Assembly: GCA_028565635.1 (NCBI GenBank)
Contig: JAOXYB010066056.1
Coordinates: forward strand, 1-16,902
Source: Phoronis ovalis
Taxonomy: Eukaryota > Phoronida > Phoronidae
DNA: 16,902 bases
Direction of reading: 5' to 3'
In this document: positions 1-8,186 of the stretch, piece after piece
How positions within the stretch are numbered: position 1 is the first letter of the stretch
Layout: the number at the start of each line of letters is the position of its first letter
The notes under the pieces: generated by a model
Databases searched by the model: none
The model's input: the letters and a program-made list of their open reading frames with translations, nothing else
What the model was told of the DNA's origin: nothing
Position numbers and translations under genes: made by a program

Positions 1-71
1 CATAAACACCCAAGGTAGTTTTAGCTGTCTGTGCAAGGATGGCTACTTGGGAAATGGCACCTACTGTGAAG
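1..71 (+). CDS. Exon 1 (partial): C-terminal half of an EGF domain
   Basis: The exon is cut by the window edge. Codons from position 2 read into the typical cbEGF end, with [11 protein letters not shown] and GNGTYC, carrying the last three cysteines of the domain. The donor is G|GTAAGT at 72 (phase 1). It is about 91% identical at the nucleotide level to the matching part of exon 3, so these EGF exons arose by recent tandem duplication. Confidence 0.88.
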
Positions 72-3000
72 GTAAGTAAAAACGGTAAACACTAGTGTAC
101 ATTATTAAAGTACAGAAATAAAGCTAGTTGTTTGTAATTTGGTATTTCATTGCAATGTGAAAACATGAAAGTATAGAAGTGTTGATGGATGTGAAATTTA
201 TTGTGTTTATGTGAAAATCGTACAAAGTTTTCTCTGTTCGTCCGAGTCAAATTTAAAGAAATGTTCTTTTGTAGATATTGATGAATGTACTGTTGGTGCT
301 TCTAACTGTCACGTTGATGCAAACTGTATTAACAGCCAGGGGAGTTTTAGCTGCACGTGCAAAGAAGGCTACGTTGGAAATGGCACCTACTGTGAAGGTA
401 AGCAAACATGATGTGTAATATTGGGTGAACTAGCTGAAATTTACCAAATGAAATTGTCAATGCAAACTCATTAAATAAAACTCCAGGAAAATCCTCCAGG
501 AGTGAAAATAAACTTCTCACTGCACCTGAAAATGTGAAGAAAATGAATTAAAGCAAATTAAATAAGCATATTTTTCTACATGTGAAACTTTCCAATCTAA
601 TAAAAAATTAAGCCGGAAACTCATTTTTATTGAATTTAATAAAGTTTATGGAGGCTACACATAACAGTTTTAGGACCTGGAAAGTGTATATAAATTAGAT
701 TTTTGTTCTAGATATTGATGAGTGTGCCGTTGCAGAAGCAAATAATTGTCACGCTGATGCAAACTGCATAAACACCCAAGGGAGTTTTAGCTGTACGTGC
801 AAGGATGGCTATGTGGGAAATGGCACGTACTGTGAAGGTAAAATAAGGTGTTTATCATTGAACACTAAATGTGTATAGAAAGAAGGCTTATAGGTTGTGG
901 ACATTGAAAGCGTACAAGAATTGATTGAAGTACAGTTACTGCCTTTGTATGAAAGTTGCAAAGTGTATAATTGATGCTGTTTCTCTGAAAAATAATGTTT
1001 TGTTCTTGTGAACGCCGTTAGTTGATGCTGATATATTTTATCTGAAGAAAAACATGAAATTGTTGAAACATTTTATTGATGAACATTTTATATTCCCATG
1101 TGAAAAACTGTAAAGTATAGTACTGTTGCTGTTTTCATGTAAAAAGCGATCTGAAATGCAAAATTGGAATTAATTTTATTATTCAAAGATATTAGTATTT
1201 CCTATGTTTTAAGATCATGTTTATTTTCATTTCAGATATCAATGAGTGCTTAGATCCAGCAACTGTTTGTCCTGAACACTCAACCTGTTCTAACACAGTT
1301 GGTAGTTACGAGTGTCTATGTGAACCAGGTTTCACGAGTTCAACGGGACAAGCACCTTGTATAGGTAAATTTTCTTTGAAACATTATCCGTTTGTTTTCA
1401 ACTGTTGCCAATAAATCAGTAAACTAAAAACCATAGCAAGACAAGATGTATATATTCTTCTACTTTCATTCGATGATAATATTGTTTAGTATATTTCTTC
1501 CAAAATAAGTTAGATTGCCTCTGCGTTTTCTTGAATCTTATTTTGCAGATTCATCACGTGCATAAAGAATTTTGTAGACTTTAATTGTATGATCATTTTG
1601 CTTTTTATGGATTTCAATTCAGAGTATGCCGCATTTTGACACTGGAAAATCATGTGACTTGCGAGCTATTGTGAGGATGATAGAGTCTTGCTGCCTCGCT
1701 AACTTGAAATTAATATTTAAAGACGGAAATTGCCTTTCAGATTTCGATGAGTGCGAAGGAACTACATGTCCCGATCTTTCAACTTGTTTAAATATACCTG
1801 GTAGTTACAAGTGTCTCTGTGACGCCGGTTTTACAAGCATCAACGGAGAAGCACCATGCACAGGTAACAATTTCATCCCTTAGAATTTGTATGTAATTTG
1901 CAGGATAACGATAATTACAAGCAAAACAAAATACTATTTGCGTACTCTGTCTTACATAACGGATGACTGTTAAAATCCAAACATCTTTGTAATTTGAAGT
2001 CTCGCTCTAAAATATAGAAGCTGGTATAGTTAATTGTGGAGTTACACACTGCTGTTTATCTCATTATTCTGAAATTTCCTCCAAACGTAAACAAATGGAA
2101 ACAAGATAGAGACATACATAATTTCAGAGCAGAGTTTTCAGTGGTAAATCCAAAACGTTGTTTTATAAAATCTGATTGGACAATGTTTGATGGCTAAACA
2201 GCTTTGGAGTTGTATCACATCGGGTGGCTTTGATGTGCAGCATTCAAAAAATTGTTTTTCATACAAATGTGTATCTAAAGGGAAATTTAAAATACTCTAC
2301 TTCATAAGATAATAATGTCGGAAAACATTTATTCTTGTCAAATACGAATTGAAATAGTATGCAGTATTTTATGTACTAAAATTACTTATAACATTGTTCA
2401 TAGATCATTACATCATGTTGAAGAATGGAAATATATTAATTCTTATAAAAATTTAGGAAACACTTTTATTGTTAATTGCAGAAACTAACCTACGTATGTA
2501 ACTGTTTTAGTGACGTCTTTTAGATTATTTTAATTTCAGATATCAACGAATGTGAAGACTCGGCGACTATATGTCCTGCACATGCCACGTGTTCTAACAC
2601 ATTTGGTAGTTTTTCCTGTCTGTGTGACCCTGGATATGTACTACATGATGGCAATTGCGTCCCTCAAGCAGCTGATGGTAGGACGATTACCCTTATTCCA
2701 TGCTTACAAAAATAACTTCCGGTCATTAAATTTGAAAAACATGAGCTATATTATGAGAGCAAGCATTCAAAATCAAAAACTACACTTTTTTCAAAATAAT
2801 TCCAAACTATGAAACAATATTATGAAGTATCCTTGTGAAGATTTTAGCAAAGTTTGAAAGCATAAATAATCCAAGTATTAAGTAAGGGAGTTTTTCCTAA
2901 AGAATTAGTTAGCCAACTTAATTAACAGTGTCTTCTGCTATATCTGAAATTCTATTAACACACAGTGGTCCATTACAAACATGTTATTATGATACAGGTT

Positions 3001-6000
3001 CAAAGGTGTCATTGGTATACATGTATATCATACATAAATCCTCGTTCTAACTTTTAATGACTTATTTGATACTTTCAGAATGGTGCCGCTACTGTATTAT
3101 CCAGCGTAATGGACCTAACCTATATGAAGATCCACTGGACTGCTCCAAGTACTATCAGTGCTCTGGCGATGGGGAGAACGTTCAAGCCTACCACCAGTCC
3201 TGTGCTCCATGTACTTACTGGGACCAAGATAAACTTACATGTGTTTCATTGGCAGATGCAAACTGTTCTGCCGCGGCTCCTCCGCGTAAGTAGAACCGGT
3301 GTATTCATTCTGTCCTAACGCTAAGGTGTTAAAACGAGTTGAAAACATATTTGCATTGTTCTGACGGAGAACAACAAGGTGGCGTTCGCCATAAACCATT
3401 CATGTGACAATTATAAACAATTTTTGTTTTGCTTCAGGTACATTTCAGTCGGACTTAAACAGCTGCTCAAGGTATTACATGTGTTATTCGCATGGTTATA
3501 CTCTCAAGTGCTGTCAGCCCGGATTTGGATTTGATTATGCTCAGCAAGAATGCGTAGAAAATGGATGCACCGACGACTGCTCTGTGACGTCATCAACTGC
3601 TACAACCAGCTCAACAACTACAGTGCTGCCTACTAGTGGTAAGTTATACGATCTTATCTTTGGACTTTCAATTATGAGTCGCATAAAGCATCGTTTAAGA
3701 AATTTGTAATATCTCAATTAGTAGACTGTGAAACAGTATCAGTACCTACTTAAAATGTTAATTTCCCGTCACATTCGTAATAAACAGGAAGATACTTTGA
3801 TGTCAATGGTTTACAGCTATCAAACGTTAACTAATAAAGGCATGTTTTTGCTTACTTTCCAACGCAGATGTATGTTACTTTCTGGGCTGGTATCGCGAGA
3901 CAATTCCGGGAGAACCAAGTCATTACTGGTTACTGTGGAATGGACAAAGATACCAGAAACTCAGCTGTGCTCCAAATATGTTCGATATTACGATATGCGA
4001 CTGTCAACAAGCACCATATCAAGGTAGCATTTCCTATTTCAGGTTTTGCCCCATTTTTGTAGACAGGAACTAATGATGTTACTTAATAGTGTACTTACGC
4101 ACATTATCTAGTAGTAGTGTCGTGTATGGAACTGTTTTTAATAAAACACAGGGCGTACTAATTCACTTGTATGCAACTTCACAAATATGAACAGATCTTC
4201 ACAAAGAGACATTAAAATATATTAAGCTATTGAATGATTTATGTATCCTATCGTCATTGTATTTTATAATTGTCGGCACATCTAAGCAGGACGAGGATTT
4301 AAATGATGTATAAATATCAATCCGTAATCACATTTCCTTTATGGGGATATATTGGTACACATTTGCATTGGACGACGACTTAATGACGTAAAAAATGATC
4401 AATAAGCTACATTTTTTATAGGCTGTCTTGTGGTACACTTGCCGTTGGACGACAATTTTAATGACGTGCTTAATAATTACGTAGATCCGGGTACTACTGA
4501 ACTAATTTCATTCCCTAACGGTGAAGGCGCTGCAAAGTTTAACCACCAATCAAAAAGTACCATTGAAATCCCTTTCTTTAATAACTTTGACTGGCGTGAT
4601 AAGACATCTATCAGCTTCTGGTATAAGAATGAAGAATCCTCCCCAGTAGTAAGGGGCGTGGTAACCAACGGGGACTGCGACAGTATGTATACAATCTATT
4701 CAGTCTCATGCAGATTTTTAGACCTTTCTAATAAGCTATTACAGTTCAGCAGAAACATGTACAGCGTGTATTTATTTAGTATATACAATGTGTATATTTT
4801 GTATACCTCTATGTTTAGTTTATGTCCATTTTGTCGCAGAAGTTAATTTTCACATGTGTCTTTCAGTATTAGCGTGTAAAGTATTAAAAATATAAGTGAA
4901 CTTTATATGTGCTAAGTGAAATTTATATGTACTAAGTGAACTTTATATGTACTAAGTGAACTTTATATGCACTAAACAGAACTGTGTTTGATATGAACTT
5001 TTATCGAAACATTTCTCAGATAAACTTCGAAATACTGCAACTGTTCTATGTTTTAAACAAGGAATCAAGAAGAAAAATTAGGACTCTGATTAGTGAATTT
5101 GTGTTTATAATTTCCATATATTTTAGCATAATATAGCAACAATCCGTTAACCTGTTAATTGCAGATAAAGGAACCATTAATGTCTGGGTCGAGGGTAGCG
5201 TGGTTAAGGGTGGTTTTGTAACAAGTTCCCTCAGCTTGGAAGAAGGGCTCATCTCCCACACGTTAACGGTAAGATCTAGTAATTGCAAAAGGCGATTTTG
5301 CTACATCTAGAACTTTTTCAAGCAATACATTATTCAAAACAACCCGTCTTGCGCACACTGAGAATCTTGAACGTAAAGCGTTACAGATACTTACAATCAA
5401 TCTATACCTTTTTGTGAAATGACAATATGGGTACACGTACATTTAGGAATTTCAAGAATTCCGGAGGAAACAACTACCCTATTATCTTTTGATACCGTAT
5501 ATTTTAATCAAATTACTAGTAGAGTACTGTATATTTTAGAACCCACTGAACGAATGGCATCACGTTGTTTTGACGTACGACGGTTCTGTAGTGAGTTTCT
5601 ATGTTGACAATGCTGCTGTTGGTAGTAAGAATACAAGCGGCTATATTCTACGAACACCCGCACCAATGACAATCGGTTTTGCATTCTGCGATGGAGAAAA
5701 ATTCGAAGGTTTCGTTGATGACGTAAGTATTAATATTTCTGAAGTGCGCAACAGAGCAGTACATTTTATGTACGCGGTATTTGAAAGCTGAATAAATTCT
5801 ACACTCGACGTGCATGCCATACTTCATTTTGTTTGCTTTAAACAACGTTCATACATTACTCAGAACTCTATTCTCAGCCAGTAAGTCAACTTTCCTAAAT
5901 TGCAAGCTCACTATGTAGGATAGAAAATACGATACATTTTGTAGCACGCTCATCGTACTTGCAAAATGACAACAGTTGTCACATCATGCACCTCATTTCT

Positions 6001-6315
6001 CGCAGAACAAAGTTGAAATGTTTTAAGCTGTTTGGGTTGCCAAAAATGAGGTGGGCAAGGTACATAATTGGTTTACAATGTAACATCGATGTGTTGTGAC
6101 TGGAGGAAGTATGGTAGGTCAGATGTGGCGTTATATCATCATCATTTTATTAGTGTACCATTCCCTGTAACTATATACATTATAATGTTTCAGAGCTGCA
6201 GATAAACATTAATGTAATTCAAGTTTATTTTATATTTCAGCTCCGTGTGTTCAAATGTGCATTGCCTGCTACAGCAGTTAGCGAACTTTTCAACAATCAC
6301 GTGTTACCAGCTTAA
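1..6315 (+). CDS. EGF / chitin-binding / LamG secreted matrix protein, 3' part (13 exons)
   Basis: This is the C-terminal part of a secreted or extracellular-matrix protein. Exons: 1-71, 275-397, 712-837, 1236-1364, 1741-1863, 2540-2677, 3079-3285, 3438-3638, 3868-4023, 4422-4682, 5165-5268, 5540-5722 and 6241-6315. All junctions are GT-AG and the joined frame is open for 631 codons to TAA at 6313. Introns are phase 1 up to exon 11 and phase 0 after it. Domain order in window residues: partial EGF 1-23, EGFs 24-64, 65-106, 107-149, 150-190 and 191-236, chitin-binding 237-305, chitin-binding plus Ser/Thr linker 306-372, atypical chitin-binding-like 373-424, LamG-type 425-631. Known families: EGF_CA bind calcium, CBM14 bind chitin, LamG_3 are lectin-like folds. 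The chitin-binding/LamG tail resembles the Pif/BMSP shell-matrix proteins, so a biomineral or chitin-matrix role is inferred. The 5' end, signal peptide and any VWA domain are outside the window. Confidence 0.9.
275..397 (+). CDS. Exon 2: calcium-binding EGF domain
   Basis: This 41-codon exon is phase 1 at both ends, with acceptor TTTTGTAG and donor GTAAGC. It begins DIDEC, the calcium-ligand motif, and has all six EGF cysteines. The C-x-N-x4-F-x-C stretch matches the Asx-hydroxylation consensus of cbEGF domains. Symmetric phase-1 boundaries are the usual arrangement that lets EGF exons be shuffled or duplicated in frame. Confidence 0.93.
712..837 (+). CDS. Exon 3: calcium-binding EGF domain
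   Basis: This 42-codon phase-1/1 exon has acceptor TTCTAG and donor GTAAAA. It starts DIDEC, carries six cysteines and ends GNGTYCEG. Its second half is nearly identical to exon 1 and close to exon 2. Confidence 0.93.
1236..1364 (+). CDS. Exon 4: calcium-binding EGF domain
   Basis: This 43-codon phase-1/1 exon has acceptor TTTCAG and donor GTAAAT. It begins DINEC, has six cysteines, contains the cbEGF string SNTVGSYEC, and ends QAPCIG. It belongs to a second EGF subtype (CPEHSTC/CPDLSTC-like) shared by exons 4-6, distinct from exons 1-3. Confidence 0.93.
1741..1863 (+). CDS. Exon 5: calcium-binding EGF domain
   Basis: This 41-codon phase-1/1 exon has acceptor CCTTTCAG and donor GTAACA. It begins DFDEC, has six cysteines, and contains IPGSYKCLC and EAPCTG. 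The open frame running upstream of 1741 is intron read-through and is not coding, because the acceptor matches the phase-1 start of every other EGF exon. Confidence 0.92.
1864..2539. other. Intron 5, no further content recognised
   Basis: This is the longest intron in the gene (676 bp), AT-rich, with a normal donor and acceptor. I see no exon, repeat or RNA gene inside it. The other introns over 300 bp (398-711, 838-1235, 1365-1740, 2678-3078, 5723-6240) are likewise without recognisable genes. Confidence 0.7.
2540..2677 (+). CDS. Exon 6: last calcium-binding EGF domain
   Basis: This 46-codon phase-1/1 exon has acceptor AATTTCAG and donor GTAGGA. It begins DINEC, has six cysteines and the cbEGF signature SNTFGSFSC, then the tail [11 protein letters not shown], which leads into the chitin-binding part. 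Confidence 0.92.
3079..3285 (+). CDS. Exon 7: Peritrophin-A-type chitin-binding domain (CBM14) 1
   Basis: This 69-codon phase-1/1 exon has acceptor ACTTTCAG and donor C|GTAAGT. It has eight cysteines. The run C-x15-C-x5-C-x13-C, with the aromatic KYYQCS motif and YWDQDKLTC, is the hallmark of CBM14 (Peritrophin-A) modules, which bind chitin through aromatic residues. It ends in an Ala/Pro-rich linker, SAAAPPR. Confidence 0.9.
3438..3638 (+). CDS. Exon 8: chitin-binding domain 2 plus Ser/Thr-rich linker
   Basis: This 67-codon phase-1/1 exon has acceptor GCTTCAG and donor [15 protein letters not shown] followed by [12 protein letters not shown] and a C-x4-C-x3-C tail fits a Peritrophin-A-like module. 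About 20 residues of mostly Ser and Thr follow, a likely O-glycosylated spacer. Confidence 0.88.
3868..4023 (+). CDS. Exon 9: atypical third chitin-binding-like module
   Basis: This 52-codon phase-1/1 exon has acceptor CAACGCAG and donor G|GTAGCA. It has only four cysteines, but the pattern [11 protein letters not shown], then LSCAPNMFD, then ICDC resembles the second half of a CBM14 domain (aromatic strand, C-x-P-x-x-F-D, C-x-C). It may be a diverged chitin-binding module of the kind that precedes LamG in Pif-like proteins; that parallel is from memory. Confidence 0.78.
4250..4479 (+). repeat. Decayed tandem copies of the exon-10 5' end and acceptor
   Basis: Three units with a period of 78-79 bp are aligned by GGYACA...GGACGA...AATGAYGT at 4275-4318, 4354-4399 and 4432-4479. 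The third is the real exon start. The intron side also repeats (ATCAAT...CATTT...TTTAT), but only the last unit has the TTTATAG acceptor; the second has TTTATGG. Unit 1 can still read DEDLNDV, matching DDNFNDV of the exon. Confidence 0.8.
4422..4682 (+). CDS. Exon 10: LamG-type domain, N-terminal part
   Basis: This 87-codon phase-1/1 exon has acceptor TTTTTTATAG and donor A|GTATGT. It reads [16 protein letters not shown] at the start and [11 protein letters not shown] later. LxLDDxFND opening a beta-sandwich and the SISFWY strand are typical of LamG_3 / concanavalin A-like domains. Two degraded copies of its start lie immediately upstream in the intron. Confidence 0.9.
4893..4972. repeat. 20-bp minisatellite, four copies
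   Basis: Four consecutive 20-bp units of TAAGTGAACTTTATATGTAC lie in intron 10, with one or two substitutions per unit. They are head-to-tail without spacers, so this is not a CRISPR array. Confidence 0.92.
5165..5268 (+). CDS. Exon 11: LamG-type domain, middle
   Basis: This exon completes an Asn codon across the junction and then gives 34 codons containing TINVWVEG and a Leu/Ser-rich strand. The acceptor is TTAATTGCAG and the donor ACG|GTAAGA, phase 0. The switch from phase 1 to phase 0 here is matched by the next exon, which supports both boundaries. Confidence 0.85.
5540..5722 (+). CDS. Exon 12: LamG-type domain core
   Basis: This 61-codon phase-0/0 exon has acceptor ATATTTTAG and donor GAC|GTAAGT. 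It contains [23 protein letters not shown] and the closing FVDD. These are the most conserved strands of LamG_3 domains (WHHVA-x-T-YDG, x-L-Y-VDG, IG, G-x-IDD). A duplicated, decayed copy lies at 14914-15096. Confidence 0.93.
6241..6315 (+). CDS. Exon 13: terminal exon, LamG C-terminus and stop
   Basis: After a good pyrimidine-rich acceptor (TATATTTCAG) this phase-0 exon encodes [16 protein letters not shown] and ends HVLPA then TAA at 6313. Joined to exon 12 it gives the classic LamG_3 ending (V)DDLRV-x4-AL-x4-V. A duplicate is at 15611-15685. Confidence 0.93.
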   Translation, partial: LRVFKCALPATAVSELFNNHVLPA

Positions 6316-6560
6316 ATGTATACATTTGCCAATGTTCAACCTGGAACGTAGCTAGCCTTCTTACATCACAGCTGTTTTCAAGTTAGGTTCATCTTACGGC
6401 TACCCTATAGCAGTGTTTAACTAACATTTGTAACTTTTTATCAGCAGTATTCGTTTAATTGTGCACTGTAGCTACCTCTTATAGATCATAGCTTGCTTGG
6501 CTTATTATGTGTATATATTTATTTTAACACATGTATTAATGTACTCGTTACAGTATTAAA
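6316..6560 (+). promoter_or_regulatory. 3' UTR with candidate poly(A) signal ATTAAA (6555-6560)
   Basis: The first common poly(A) hexamer I see after the stop is ATTAAA, 240 bp downstream. An AATAAA at 7543-7548 is an alternative distal site. Either could define the transcript end; in AT-rich DNA such hexamers also occur by chance. The same ATTAAA is kept in copy B at 16022-16027. Confidence 0.4.
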
Positions 6561-7751
6561 GAACTGCCCGTATATTTAAGGTATGAAACATTAGCCTTAC
6601 AAGGATAACGCGTTCACCGTGAACGGATATGATACTAGCTACCTGTGTTTTAATTAACTATATATATGTTTTATGTCCTTTAAATGCTTCTAAGGTAGAA
6701 ATCCACAGTCGCTATACATTATATTTTCAAAAACGTTTCAAGAAACACTAAACTATAATGATTCTTGTTTTCGTTTACAACGTTTGAATCTTAACGTTCA
6801 TTAGTAATATGGTATTCTTGGTGACGCTTAGAAAAAGCTATTCAAAATAACATATATATTGTGTTGGTGACTTATAAGATATTAAAATATTTTTAGATTT
6901 AATATTTGTTTCTATCGTCTGACACCTGTAAGCTAAAATTATAAAGAATCATGAGTCAAATTTATAATGTGTCTCTTTTTTATGTGCAATATATACCAGT
7001 TACCGTACCAGTATCAAGTAGTTTTGGCAATCCTCCATAGTGGCTTTACAGATTAAACCCGTTGCATTGTCGCATTTTGGCTTAACATTTTGTTGATAGG
7101 ACATTAGGTTTTACCATTATAATATATGTTGATTACAACCGAAACTCAATAGTTTCTGTTACTTGTACCGTTGTTTCAGAAAACTAAATTTTAATGATGC
7201 AGGAGTCCATCATTCAAAAGTTATGAAAGTAGTTGGTATCACAGCGTCTTGCTTGTTGTGCAGCGTATCCCTATCTAACAGGAGTTATTAGTTAGTAATA
7301 GTGTGATCTCCTAGTGTACATGCGACCATTATTGTGAAACAATGGAGTATTAGTGTGAAATAGTAGGTATTTCTAATGTGTATCAGTTTCAAGAGATCTG
7401 TGAGGGATGCTGTGGGTTGATATCTGGCTTATAGCTCATGAGTTCTTAATCTGAATAGTATGATTGTGGATAATTTCCTGTAAGTAAAATTTGGAATAGT
7501 TAAGGTTTTCCGCTGTAGAGTTTTTTTAAATAGAATACAGTAAATAAAGAAAACGTAATTGATTAACAAGCAACATAAGTTATATCATACAGCTTAGGGG
7601 CTAAAGTTTAATTACAATAGTCATAATAATACGCCCAATACCTGACGTATACCATTCAAGGCCATTTTAAAATATAATCTAGCCATTCCGTCCACTTTTA
7701 AATCCGCCATATTGAAAATGAGACAGATCAACATTTTTACTTTGACCTCAG

Positions 7752-7825
7752 TGGATAATGAAATATGTCTAGGTATAACACCAAGCCAACGCCCAACACT
7801 ATAGTTTACAACGAATGTTACAACG
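7752..7825. repeat. Distal segment of duplication copy A
   Basis: TGGATAATGAAATATGTC and the following CCAAGCCAACGCCCAACACT recur near 16741-16795, and in part at 16869-16902, directly joined to material matching about 7340. This shows a deletion in copy B. Confidence 0.8.
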
Positions 7826-8051
7826 TGAAAGAATGAATCGATGAAGTACGCCATGTAGTGCTGGTGAAATGCTTCTTGTAAGTGTGATGCTTGAAATATT
7901 GGATAACTATATTCACCTTGATATTGAACACACATTTTTATTTTGACTTTAACTGCACATTTGTGTATCAAATGCCTCAAGCAAAAAAGTAATTTTAGAA
8001 AGCATTATTGCGCTGATAATTAAACGTTCAGAGAAATGTTACAGTATCAGT
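7826..8051. other. Intergenic, nothing recognised
   Basis: This lies between the end of duplication copy A and the poly(A) signal of the minus-strand gene. It is AT-rich with no supported gene. Confidence 0.5.
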
Positions 8052-8057
8052 TTTAAT
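8052..8057 (-). promoter_or_regulatory. Candidate poly(A) signal ATTAAA for the minus-strand gene
   Basis: It is placed 33 bp past the longest reading frame of the candidate terminal exon. The position is suitable, but the hexamer is common by chance in AT-rich DNA. Confidence 0.35.
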
Positions 8058-8089
8058 GAAACCTAATCGCTAGATATATGGCATTCATG

Positions 8090-8186
8090 TTAGGTAATCT
8101 GCATCACGTGGGCATTTGGTAAGTAAAAATAAGGTGCCTCGTCTTTGGGATGTTCAATGGCATCTGACATGAGGATTGTTGACATA
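8090..8186 (-). CDS. Candidate terminal exon of the minus-strand gene
   Basis: A strong acceptor (pyrimidine-rich, TTTCAG) at 8188-8187 is followed by DNA open in more than one frame. In phase 0, expected from exon 2, it gives ten codons with one cysteine (ending RCH) and TGA. In another frame it gives 31 codons ending QIT and TAA at 8090. ATTAAA on the minus strand (8057-8052) lies just beyond and would be its poly(A) signal. The frame in use cannot be settled from sequence alone. Confidence 0.45.

Larger units (their letters stand above)
5419..7340. repeat. Segmental duplication, copy A (last two exons plus 3' flank)
   Basis: From ATGACAATATGGGTACACG at 5419 to ATTATTGTG near 7340, this block aligns colinearly with 14793 to about 16740. 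The core exon is 91% identical between copies. Small indels separate them, for example about 55 bp around 7064-7120 absent from copy B. Homology resumes at 7752-7825, so copy B has lost about 410 bp between. Confidence 0.9.

Noticed and set aside
2552-2812. 86-codon plus frame overlapping EGF exon 6
   Set aside because: It is an out-of-frame shadow of exon 6 running into the intron. The correct frame gives a perfect cbEGF domain.
4893-4972. Spaced repeats resembling a CRISPR array
   Set aside because: Units are contiguous 20-mers with no unique spacers, in an animal intron.
5570-5791. Reading through the exon 12 donor to TGA at 5789-5791
   Set aside because: The donor GTAAGT is ideal and splicing to 6241 completes the LamG domain exactly, so retention is not the main form.
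7621-7980. 119-codon minus-strand open frame, the longest single frame after 138 codons
   Set aside because: It has no recognisable domain and lies in the downstream flank of duplication copy A. Its counterpart in copy B is deleted and rearranged without frame preservation. Most likely a chance frame.
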